A stretch of DNA of 64,000 nt from Lingula anatina (Eukaryota > Brachiopoda > Lingulata > Lingulida > Lingulidae). Positions 61,801 through 64,000 of this stretch are shown in pieces; positions within the stretch are counted from its first letter, which is position 1; the number at the start of each line of letters is the position of its first letter. The position numbers and the translations under genes were made by a program. The notes under the pieces are model-generated. The model was not told the DNA's origin, searched no databases, and was given only the letters and a program-made list of their open reading frames with translations. The stretch spans positions 83,595-147,594 of the forward strand of contig NW_019775901.1 of NCBI RefSeq assembly GCF_001039355.2. The letters run 5' to 3'.

Positions 61801-63300
61801 CATTACCTCACCCGCAGAGGATATAATCCAGACAAGAGTTGCCATGGTCTTTGATGACAAAGCCAAAAAGCTGAGTGATGAATATTTTAGCTACATGAAG
61901 GACCCCAACATCACCTCTGTTGAGCCTGACAGGGCAGTGTTGAGGTAGGTGACCTTGACCCTATCTGTTATCCTATCAATGGTCCTAGCAGGCCTGTAAC
62001 CAACATTTTCAAAGGATTGTACTTTTTCCGTAAAATGAACCTTTTAACCCCCTAAATTGACCCAAGAAATGACCCATCTAAAGAAATGGCATGGAACACA
62101 GCTAAATTTTGATTCAGAGCTGACTTTTTGCAGCTAAAAGGCTACATGGTTCTTTCTAACCCCATCTTTAAACAATTATAGTAGATATAAAGTATACATT
62201 TATAAGTGAAAACTATTCCCTTTCCAGTGGAGGTATTAGAGTAACTGTGACAGGGGAAGGTCTAAATACTGTGCAGGAACCCAAGATGTATGTCACATAT
62301 CAAGGTCAAGACTACATCAGTGTAAGTACAGTCCCAAATCTATATTGAAATTTGTACAGGAATTGCTGAATGATGAATAATTTTAAAAATCTTTAAAAAT
62401 TATCACTTTAATTTGCATTTGCACAGAACTTTCCAGTGCCAAGAGGAAAAAAAATTGTAATCTGATTTTACTGGTTCTTGTTACTTAGAGGTAATTCCTG
62501 TTCATTGAAATGAACCCAGTCCACCTTGACCTAATTTTGTGACATTGACCTACTTTTCTTTTTCAGCCTTGCAACAGCACATCAGCAAGTCGTATGATCT
62601 GTAAATCTCCTTGCATCATGAAATGCGATAAAGAGGAAGGCCGCCGAAAGAGAGACGTGAACCCCACTGCCAACACTCCTCTAGAACTGGAGTATGGATT
62701 CATCATGGATAATGTGATGTCCGTGAGGAACTATTCGAGGAACAAGGGGGACACTTTTTCCATTTTCCCAAATCCTGAGTTTGATCCCTTCCCCGGTGGA
62801 ACCAAGTTTTTCCAGACGAAGAATGAATATTTGACATTAAATGTAATGAAAGTTTTTTGTATTTTTGTATATGGTACTACATTATTTGAGTAAAAAATAA
62901 GATGCTTTAAAGTATTAACAAAAATGATTTAATCATTTCATTGGTAAAAATTGACATTTAGAACCTTAATTAAGATAATGTTCATTTAAGGGAGTGGATA
63001 TTTCAAATGATTTTTCTTAAAGTAAGGAGATTATCAGATCAAAATCCTTACAAATATTCACATCCACAATGCAGCCCATTGTCGAAACTGACATTTCAAA
63101 AACTTCCAAATTAACTGAATACCAAATTCATTGAATCACAGGGCAAAAATCTGAACCTTGCCATGAATGAGGATGATGTGATGATCAGGATAGGGGACAG
63201 CTTCTGTAACGTCACCTCTATCTCCCCCACACAGCTGACCTGTATTCCACCACTGAAACAGCCATCTTCCTTGGAGGGAAACAAAGACCCAGAGGTCGTG
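8149..63300 (+). CDS. PLXNB: Plexin-B type semaphorin receptor, N-terminal and ectodomain part (gene span, 19 coding exons, 3' incomplete)
   Basis: Plexins are single-pass cell-surface receptors for semaphorins that signal through a cytoplasmic GAP for small GTPases. Coding pieces, with E8 taken from 56022-56136: 8200-9312, 9632-9820, 14725-14853, 38585-38685, 40730-40862, 45291-45462, 50409-50499, 56022-56136, 58151-58273, 58450-58563, 58938-59034, 59362-59546, 59899-60050, 60498-60603, 61114-61262, 61765-61944, 62228-62321, 62567-62842, 63142-63300. All introns are GT-AG and phases match, giving 1226 codons without a stop. Domain order is signal peptide, Sema (to about residue 485), PSI1, IPT, PSI2, IPT, PSI3 and further IPTs. 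The B class is chosen because motifs such as EDSPDC, CEKRSL, PCNWC and GKNLNLAM resemble vertebrate plexin-B from memory more than plexin-A. No alignment was run. The transmembrane and GAP exons lie beyond the window. Confidence 0.88.
8157..8180 (+). promoter_or_regulatory. Short upstream ORF overlapping the first in-frame ATG
   Basis: An ATG at 8157 opens a seven-codon frame that stops at TAA 8178-8180. It overlaps the in-frame plexin ATG at 8167 but ends 19 bp before the stronger ATG at 8200. It could lower or redirect initiation. The effect is inferred. Confidence 0.5.
8200..9312 (+). CDS. PLXNB: Plexin-B exon 1 (first coding): signal peptide and most of the Sema domain
   Basis: Residues 1-371. 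The exon starts at 8149 after a CTTTGCAG acceptor, so 8149-8199 is 5' UTR. Two in-frame Met codons exist, at 8167 and 8200. The one at 8200 has A at -3 and G at +4 and is followed directly by a hydrophobic signal peptide (MEAILPYFATIFILCNF, likely cleaved after AKA), so I choose it; starting at 8167 would add 11 residues. Sema landmarks include GSVYLAGKNKLYKL, EDSPDCPLPP, the CEKRSL strand, FATGG-like sequence before YFITVQRE, and FFSYAEVPLVC. Potential N-glycosylation sites are NKS and NET. The donor is GCT|GTGAGT, phase 0. The long single exon carrying most of the Sema domain is usual for plexins. Confidence 0.93.
9313..9631 (+). other. Intron 1 (319 bp)
   Basis: GT-AG intron within the Sema coding region. 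No embedded feature was seen apart from the tandem CAGCAG acceptor at its 3' end. Confidence 0.85.
9632..9820 (+). CDS. PLXNB: Plexin-B exon 2: Sema domain continuation
   Basis: Residues 372-434 in phase 0 at both ends. The peptide includes DDYCGTHDFNYPIGG and TAVAVSITYNYTVAFLGTS, which matches the late Sema blades of plexins (Cys-Gly-x-x-x, then the hydrophobic TAVAV strand and the FLG-T/S-G turn). One N-glycosylation motif, NYT, is present. The acceptor is a tandem CAGCAG, so the exon may begin at 9632 (extra Gln) or 9635. The donor is AAG|GTAGGG. Confidence 0.92.
11191..11444. mobile_element. MITE-like inverted-repeat element, 254 bp
   Basis: The left end GGCCCAGTTTTATAAAGGAC and the right end are reverse complements for about 35 bp. 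AAG occurs directly outside both ends and may be a 3-bp target duplication. The interior has further degenerate inverted copies of TTAACTGG-like motifs, so the whole unit can fold back. No protein is encoded. A 3-bp duplication would suit PIF/Harbinger-like elements, but assignment is tentative. Confidence 0.7.
13484..13620. repeat. Diverged tandem duplication, two units of about 67-70 bp
   Basis: Unit 1 (13484-13550) and unit 2 (13551-13620) both begin CTGGCAGA, share GAATTATTTCATC and end near AATC(A/T)GAC(A/G)TCGT. It is intronic with no known role. Confidence 0.7.
14725..14853 (+). CDS. PLXNB: Plexin-B exon 3: last part of the Sema domain
   Basis: Residues 435-477, phase 0 to phase 0. 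The peptide ends in HLYVMTERK, which matches the conserved LYVMT strand that closes the Sema propeller just before the PSI domain. NLT is a possible glycosylation site. The acceptor is TCCTTTACAG and the donor is AAG|GTAGGT. An identical copy lies at 16921-17049 in a duplicated assembly block. Only one copy should be in the transcript: two would duplicate 43 residues of a propeller, although the frame would survive. Confidence 0.92.
16164..16322. mobile_element. hAT-like MITE, 159 bp
   Basis: Terminal inverted repeats CAGGCCCGTAGCCAG and its complement bound the unit. ATCAG occurs directly outside both ends (16159-16163 and 16323-16327). The CAGG start suits hAT termini, although hAT normally makes 8-bp duplications. 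Inside are two GTGGACCTTTT repeats and runs of G and C next to the termini. It is copied at about 18359-18517 in the duplicate block, and a decayed relative lies at 61989-62166. Confidence 0.7.
16867..16867. other. Single-N contig junction
   Basis: One N joins the end of copy A to the start of copy B. The direct duplication on both sides indicates unmerged overlapping contigs. Confidence 0.9.
16921..17049 (+). other. PLXNB: Second copy of plexin-B exon 3, assembly duplicate
   Basis: This copy is base-for-base the same 129 bp as exon 3 with the same splice sites, offset by 2196 bp. It sits 54 bp after a single N (16867) and inside a block that repeats 14672-16866 almost perfectly, introns included. 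Real exon duplications usually diverge in intron sequence first. Here the intron copies differ only by scattered single-base changes and short indels, so an uncollapsed alternative haplotype is the likeliest cause. Confidence 0.88.
18359..18517. mobile_element. hAT-like MITE, duplicate-haplotype copy
   Basis: The same element as at 16164-16322, carried in the duplicated contig, with one base change near the left end (TTCGTT for TTCATT). It is not an independent insertion. Confidence 0.7.
19038..21273. repeat. Duplicated block 2, copy B
   Basis: Repeated at 21299-23486. It differs by single-base changes and by the length of a CA microsatellite. After 21273 this copy departs into 24 bp not shared with the other copy and then reaches the N at 21298. 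Confidence 0.88.
19726..19790. repeat. (CA)n microsatellite, about 32 units
   Basis: A pure CA run. The matching position in the other copy (21984-22010) has about 13 units. Confidence 0.95.
21298..21298. other. Single-N contig junction
   Basis: One N joins the end of the inserted contig to the start of copy C. Confidence 0.9.
21984..22010. repeat. (CA)n microsatellite, about 13 units
   Basis: A pure CA run, the short allele of the microsatellite at 19726-19790. Confidence 0.95.
22186..22320 (+). repeat. Left arm of an imperfect inverted duplication
   Basis: About 125-135 bp beginning CATGTATTTAAATTGACTGC. Its reverse complement recurs at 23766-23890 at roughly 80-85 per cent identity by eye, including GTTCACAATGTTCACTG. 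The duplicate-haplotype copy of this arm is at 19966-20100. Confidence 0.75.
23766..23890 (-). repeat. Right arm of the imperfect inverted duplication
   Basis: Reverse complement of 22186-22320 with small differences. The arms enclose about 1.45 kb. They could be two insertions of one dispersed repeat in opposite orientation. Confidence 0.75.
24381..24444. repeat. (CT)n tract with CG interruptions, left edge of a gap
   Basis: CTCTCT runs with periodic CGCTCT. The repeat continues to the N run and resumes after it at 24859. Confidence 0.95.
24445..24858. other. Assembly gap, 414 N
   Basis: An N run within a CT microsatellite. Reading frames that cross it are artefacts. Confidence 0.99.
28785..28844. 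repeat. Compound (CT)n(CA)n microsatellite
   Basis: A CT run followed directly by a CA run with one TA interruption. Confidence 0.95.
30233..30287. repeat. (TTTTA)n microsatellite
   Basis: About nine TTTTA units ending in TTTAT. It is followed 35 bp later by a C12-A17 homopolymer pair (30323-30351). Confidence 0.9.
31858..31881. repeat. Perfect 10-bp inverted repeat with 4-bp loop
   Basis: GTGACAAACG, loop TTGG, CGTTTGTCAC. It could form a hairpin or be a dimer binding site. Confidence 0.7.
38468..38529. repeat. Exact tandem duplication, 31 bp x 2
   Basis: The unit begins AAATCATGATTATTACCACA. The second copy ends 55 bp before exon 4, close to where a branch point would lie. Confidence 0.9.
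38585..38685 (+). CDS. PLXNB: Plexin-B exon 4: PSI domain 1, first part
   Basis: Residues 478 to 511 (phase 0 start, phase 2 end). The Cys pattern DCSQYTTCSACLAAKDPYC followed by GWC is the canonical PSI (plexin-semaphorin-integrin) core C-x5-C-x2-C-x8-C-x2-C. The acceptor is TTGTCTTTATAG and the donor is AA|GTGAGT. A 31-bp direct repeat lies 56 bp upstream of the exon. Confidence 0.95.
38686..40729 (+). other. Intron 4 (2.0 kb)
   Basis: AT-rich, with T-rich tracts and TG/CA-rich sequence around 40430-40560. No coding sequence or element was recognised. Confidence 0.8.
40730..40862 (+). CDS. PLXNB: Plexin-B exon 5: end of PSI1 and start of the first IPT domain
   Basis: Residues 511-555. One base completes the Lys codon split with exon 4, then CSLRAEC continues the PSI cysteines and GWLPYSGSVC supplies the last one. 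INEVSPDKVQIEQ resembles the opening strand of an IPT/TIG fold (I-x-x-x-S/P-x). The acceptor is ACATTACAG and the donor is AGC|GTAAGT, phase 0. Confidence 0.92.
40863..45290 (+). other. Intron 5 (4.4 kb)
   Basis: Contains the GC/CA microsatellite at 42089-42162, a 7-bp stem hairpin at 44040-44061 and a more GC-balanced stretch around 44560-44690. Nothing coding was seen. Confidence 0.8.
42089..42162. repeat. (GC)n(CA)n microsatellite
   Basis: TGCGCGCGCGC leading into about 30 CA units. Alternating purine-pyrimidine sequence of this kind can adopt Z-DNA. Confidence 0.95.
45291..45462 (+). CDS. PLXNB: Plexin-B exon 6: first IPT-like domain (between PSI1 and PSI2)
   Basis: Residues 556-613. The peptide begins LNLVIQNLPASSGQFQC and ends with a Cys-containing strand GIQCDTPYPNILPP, the pattern of the plexin IPT that lies between the first two PSI domains (F/Y-x-C ... 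V/I-x-C-x-x-P). The acceptor is CCACTTTCAG and the donor is AAAG|GTGAGA, phase 1. Confidence 0.92.
46889..47267. other. Assembly gap, 379 N
   Basis: An N run followed by poly-C and (CT)n (47282-47298). Confidence 0.99.
49797..49837. repeat. (CT)n microsatellite
   Basis: About 20 uninterrupted CT units in intron 6. Confidence 0.95.
50409..50499 (+). CDS. PLXNB: Plexin-B exon 7: end of first IPT-like domain, lead into PSI2
   Basis: Residues 613-643 (phase 1 start, phase 2 end). The peptide VMKLSVRLNEQ then NFTFFDCKVHRS is the closing strand of the IPT followed by the F-x-x-F/Y-D-C that opens PSI2. NFT is a possible glycosylation site. The acceptor is CTATTTCCAG and the donor is TC|GTAAGT. Confidence 0.9.
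55596..55849. repeat. Duplicated block 3, first copy
   Basis: Starts in a C12 run, spans the intron end and the first 87 bp of exon 8, and ends at the N at 55850. Repeated at 55851-56108 with about ten differences. Confidence 0.9.
55763..55849 (+). other. PLXNB: Truncated duplicate of plexin-B exon 8 (assembly artefact)
   Basis: These are the first 87 bp of the PSI2 exon, with its acceptor, cut off at the N at 55850. It differs from the full copy at three positions, all synonymous, while the flanking intron differs at several more. That is what two alleles of one locus would show. It has no donor site and should not be annotated as an exon. Confidence 0.88.
55850..55850. other. Single-N contig junction
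   Basis: One N between the two copies of block 3. Confidence 0.9.
55851..56108. repeat. Duplicated block 3, second copy
   Basis: Starts in a C16 run directly after the N and continues through the complete exon 8. The poly-C tract probably stopped the contig and prevented merging. Confidence 0.9.
56022..56136 (+). CDS. PLXNB: Plexin-B exon 8: PSI domain 2
   Basis: Residues 643-681 (phase 2 start, phase 0 end). CTSCTTSMYPCNWCIQRHQC followed by a further Cys is the PSI2 cysteine ladder, with the PCNWC core typical of plexins. The acceptor is CTACTTCCAG and the donor is AAC|GTAAGT. This is the complete copy. A truncated copy of the same exon at 55763-55849 precedes a single N. Confidence 0.93.
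56137..58150 (+). other. Intron 8 (2.0 kb)
   Basis: AT-rich intron with TG repeats just after the donor. No element or coding sequence was recognised. Confidence 0.8.
58151..58273 (+). CDS. PLXNB: Plexin-B exon 9: linker and start of second IPT domain
   Basis: Residues 682-722, phase 0 to phase 0. A short Pro/Arg-rich linker (RPGTSQRPGPENCP) leads into NFAEILVPSGTTRIV, the opening of the IPT between PSI2 and PSI3. Vertebrate plexin-B1 has a long Pro/Ser-rich insertion near here; in this gene the linker is only about ten residues. The acceptor is TCATCCTCAG and the donor is CAT|GTGAGT. Confidence 0.88.
58450..58563 (+). CDS. PLXNB: Plexin-B exon 10: second IPT domain, middle
   Basis: Residues 723-760, phase 0 to phase 0. 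FECKFYKSDRVETVPA and VIECNPSQAME give the paired Cys strands of a plexin IPT (F-x-C ... I-x-C-x-P). The acceptor is a T-rich tract ending TTAG and the donor is GAG|GTAGGA. Confidence 0.9.
58938..59034 (+). CDS. PLXNB: Plexin-B exon 11: second IPT domain, end
   Basis: Residues 761-793 (phase 0 start, phase 1 end). FAYVGNAQHQNVRFEITWG is the last pair of strands of the IPT before PSI3. The acceptor is CATTTCAG and the donor is CAAG|GTGGGT. Confidence 0.88.
59242..59291 (+). pseudogene. Decayed partial copy of the PSI3 exon 5' end (possible cryptic exon)
   Basis: After a CTTTCTGTAG acceptor-like tract, the next 35 bp match the first 35 bp of exon 12 at about 28 positions by eye. They encode VEVYKCFAMTN against VKVYKCSAMAN, then diverge. 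The copy ends in TAA followed at once by a donor-like AGTAAG. In the plexin phase, splicing 59242-59291 would add 16 residues and then stop. It is either the remnant of a tandem exon duplication or a stop-containing alternative exon. Confidence 0.6.
59362..59546 (+). CDS. PLXNB: Plexin-B exon 12: PSI domain 3
   Basis: Residues 793-854 (phase 1 start, phase 0 end). VYKCSAMANSCGSCLTM, then YNCGWCSGQNNVC and further Cys residues, form the third PSI. It ends in CPNPLIHS, the conserved bridge C-P-x-P-x-I that joins PSI3 to the next IPT in plexins. The acceptor is CTCTCTGTAG and the donor is AGC|GTGAGT. A partial copy of its 5' end lies about 120 bp upstream. Confidence 0.95.
59899..60050 (+). CDS. 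PLXNB: Plexin-B exon 13: IPT domain following PSI3, first part
   Basis: Residues 855-905 (phase 0 start, phase 2 end). The IPT signature P-x-x-G-P-x-x-G-G-T-x-V-T-I-x-G-x-N-L is complete (TGPIEGGTMVTIRGVNLG). A Cys-containing strand, VGDRQC, follows. The acceptor is TTTATTTTAG and the donor is AA|GTATGT. Confidence 0.94.
60498..60603 (+). CDS. PLXNB: Plexin-B exon 14: end of the IPT domain following PSI3
   Basis: Residues 905-940 (phase 2 start, phase 0 end). IVCITGEVPSAKSKKVQVIV and NFSYV form the closing strands of the IPT, including the conserved I-V-C-x-T. The acceptor is CTGTTTCAG and the donor is GTG|GTAAGT. Confidence 0.92.
60923..61022. repeat. Diverged tandem duplication, about 50 bp x 2
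   Basis: Both units contain ATATAGA(A/T)AGCAA, TTTCACATTTTGC, an A/G-rich run and AAAAAGCT. It lies in intron 14. Confidence 0.8.
61114..61262 (+). CDS. PLXNB: Plexin-B exon 15: next IPT domain, first part
   Basis: Residues 941-990 (phase 0 start, phase 2 end). INKIFPTLGPRSGGTILNIT is a textbook IPT/TIG opening, followed by GTHLNAG and VGQLNCT. Two glycosylation motifs, NIT and NCT, are present. The acceptor is a long T tract ending CTAG and the donor is AG|GTAAGT. Confidence 0.94.
61765..61944 (+). CDS. PLXNB: Plexin-B exon 16: end of one IPT domain and start of the next
   Basis: Residues 990-1050 (phase 2 at both ends). WVTCITSPAEDIIQTRVAMV and YFSYMKDPNITSVEPD close one IPT and open another with D-P-x-I-T-S-V-x-P, a plexin hallmark. 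The acceptor is CATTTCAG and the donor is AG|GTAGGT. Confidence 0.94.
61989..62166. mobile_element. Decayed relative of the hAT-like MITE
   Basis: The left end CAGGCCTGTAACCAACATTTTCAAAGG parallels the start of the element at 16164. The right part (CAGAG...GACTTTTTGCAGC, then GGTTCTTTCTAACCCC) parallels its right end. The terminal CTGGCTACGGGCCTG is eroded. It fills about 63 per cent of the 283-bp intron 16. Confidence 0.65.
62228..62321 (+). CDS. PLXNB: Plexin-B exon 17: penultimate IPT domain in the window, first part
   Basis: Residues 1050-1081. SGGIRVTVTGEGLNTVQEPKM is the S-G-G-x-x-x-x-V-x-G-x-x-L-x-x-V-Q-x-P motif seen in the membrane-proximal IPTs of plexins. The acceptor is CCTTTCCAG and the donor is AGT|GTAAGT, phase 0. 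Confidence 0.93.
62567..62842 (+). CDS. PLXNB: Plexin-B exon 18: IPT domain with RRKR site, and start of the next IPT
   Basis: Residues 1082-1173, phase 0 to phase 0. The peptide opens with PCNSTSASRMICKSP, then two further Cys residues and the basic motif GRRKRD (62642-62653 encodes RRKR). LELEYGFIMDNV is the closing IPT strand. The segment IFPNPEFDPF leads to YLTLN, the start of the last IPT in the window. The donor GTAATG is weaker than its neighbours, but the join to exon 19 gives LTLNGKNLNLAM, the expected plexin sequence. NST and NYS are possible glycosylation sites. Confidence 0.92.
62642..62653 (+). other. PLXNB: Furin-type proprotein convertase motif (RRKR) in the ectodomain
   Basis: Codons CGC CGA AAG AGA encode R-R-K-R at residues 1107-1110, followed by Asp. 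This meets the R-x-K/R-R consensus. Vertebrate plexin-B1 and B2 are known to be cut by convertases in the same membrane-proximal part of the ectodomain. Here the site sits in an acidic and basic linker after the cysteines of the IPT. Cleavage itself is inferred. Confidence 0.6.
63142..63300 (+). CDS. PLXNB: Plexin-B exon 19: last IPT domain in the window
   Basis: Residues 1174-1226, phase 0 to phase 0. GKNLNLAMNEDDVMIRIGD, then FCNVTSISPTQLTC and PPLKQPS match the final IPT of plexin-B (G-x-N-L-x-L-A-M, then C-x-V ... L-x-C-x-P-P). NVT is a possible glycosylation site. The acceptor is TTGAATCACAG and the donor is GTG|GTAAGT. The following exons lie outside the window. Confidence 0.93.
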
Positions 63301-63387
63301 GTAAGTAAAATGGCTGACAGTAGGAATCGTCCTGGCTAGCCTTATGCCTCATGACTGGGTGTAAAATTGAGTGGGATTTTGGTAGAT

Positions 63388-64000
63388 TGGAGTCATCATC
63401 ATTGCTCTTCGTCCCGCGTGGGACATAAGGCCACAGTCACTTCTTTCCACTTGGCCCTGTCTCTGGCTACGTGCTGGGCCTGTCCCCATGTAAGGTCCCC
63501 CTCCCTCAGCTCTGCCATCATTGTTCGGCGCCAGGTGGTCTTGGGCCTTCCTCTCTTTCTTTTTCCGGGTGGTGTCCATCTCAGAGCTACCTTTGGTACT
63601 CTGTTCTCGTCCATCCTAAGTACATGGCCGAGCCATTTAAATCGCCGTCGCTTGATCTGCCCTACAATACTCTGGCTCCCTGTCAGTATGTACAGGTCAT
63701 GATTGGAGATCTTATTTGGCCAGAATATGCGGCAAATCCTGCGGAGACACCTGTTATGGAAGGACTCTACTCTGCTCATGTCAGACTTTGTAACTCTCCA
63801 ACATTCAGACCCGTAGAGCAGAACAGACTTCACATTGCTGTTGTAAAGATGGACTTTGGTGTGTAAGCTGTACTGCTCTGACTTCCAGATTGTGCGGAGT
63901 CTAGCGAATGAACTCTGGGCCTTGCCAAGTCTTGCCCTGATGTCCTTCTGAGCCCCGTTGTCTTTGCTGATTAGACTGCCCAGATATGTGAAGTCATCGA
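63388..64000 (-). mobile_element. Non-LTR retrotransposon 3' end (reverse transcriptase C-terminal region), antisense
   Basis: On the minus strand a frame is open from the window edge to TGA at 63399-63401, about 200 codons. It reads FTYLGSLISKD ... VLLYGSECW ... SNHDLYILTG ... RRRFKWLGHVLRM ... GKRKRGRPKTTWRR ... DRAKWKEVTVALCP. These are the C-terminal motifs of RTE/CR1-type LINE polyproteins that are common in marine invertebrates. The stop is followed by TGATGA, like the short-repeat tails of RTE elements. The 5' part lies outside the window. The intact frame suggests a fairly young copy. It sits antisense in the intron after exon 19. Confidence 0.85.

Larger units (their letters stand above)
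58274..63141 (+). other. Introns 9-18 (short introns of the IPT/PSI3 region)
   Basis: Ten introns of about 180-510 bp, all GT-AG: 58274-58449, 58564-58937, 59035-59361, 59547-59898, 60051-60497, 60604-61113, 61263-61764, 61945-62227, 62322-62566 and 62843-63141. Notable contents are the PSI3 partial copy (59242-59291), a tandem A/G-rich repeat (60923-61022) and a decayed MITE (61989-62166). The rest shows nothing recognisable. Confidence 0.85.

Noticed and set aside
1-64000. CRISPR arrays, operons, bacterial promoters or a novel defence system
   Set aside because: The window is a spliced animal gene with introns and eukaryotic transposons. No regularly spaced repeats or prokaryotic gene clusters exist.

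Overview
The window is a piece of an animal nuclear genome. It carries the 5' two thirds of one multi-exon gene on the + strand, a plexin-B type semaphorin receptor. Nineteen coding exons can be placed between 8200 and 63300. They join in frame across every GT-AG intron into 1226 codons: signal peptide, Sema domain, then alternating PSI and IPT/TIG domains. The gene runs off the right edge, so the transmembrane segment and cytoplasmic GAP region are not here. AT-rich introns, many microsatellites, short inverted-repeat transposons and strong allelic divergence fit a highly polymorphic invertebrate, probably marine (a lophotrochozoan or an invertebrate deuterostome). I cannot name the species.

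Layout. 1-8148 is upstream sequence or a 5' UTR intron and holds a 668-bp terminal-inverted-repeat transposon with helicase-like coding remnants inside. 8149-14853 holds the three Sema exons. 14854-38584 is a very large intron separating the Sema domain from the first PSI domain. It contains two duplicated blocks that are assembly artefacts, microsatellites, one sequence gap and short transposons. 38585-56136 holds PSI1, the first IPT and PSI2, spread over long introns with a second gap. 58151-63300 is exon-dense (second IPT, PSI3 and the remaining IPT domains). From about 63388 to the right edge an antisense non-LTR retrotransposon tail occupies the next intron.

Assembly. Single Ns at 16867, 21298 and 55850 each sit between near-identical direct repeats. 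At the first two, the whole block 16868-21297 behaves like an alternative haplotype contig wedged into the scaffold, because the sequence just before the first N overlaps the sequence just after the second. The extra copies of exon 3 (16921-17049) and exon 8 (55763-55849) should therefore not be read as real exons. Two N runs (24445-24858 and 46889-47267) are gaps with CT-rich sequence on at least one side.

No second protein-coding host gene, rRNA or tRNA could be supported. The points most worth a second look are the transposon carrying helicase sequence, a decayed or poison-type copy of the start of the PSI3 exon, a furin-type RRKR site in a membrane-proximal IPT domain, an NAGNAG acceptor in the Sema domain, and the haplotype structure. 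Residue numbers below count from the Met codon at 8200.
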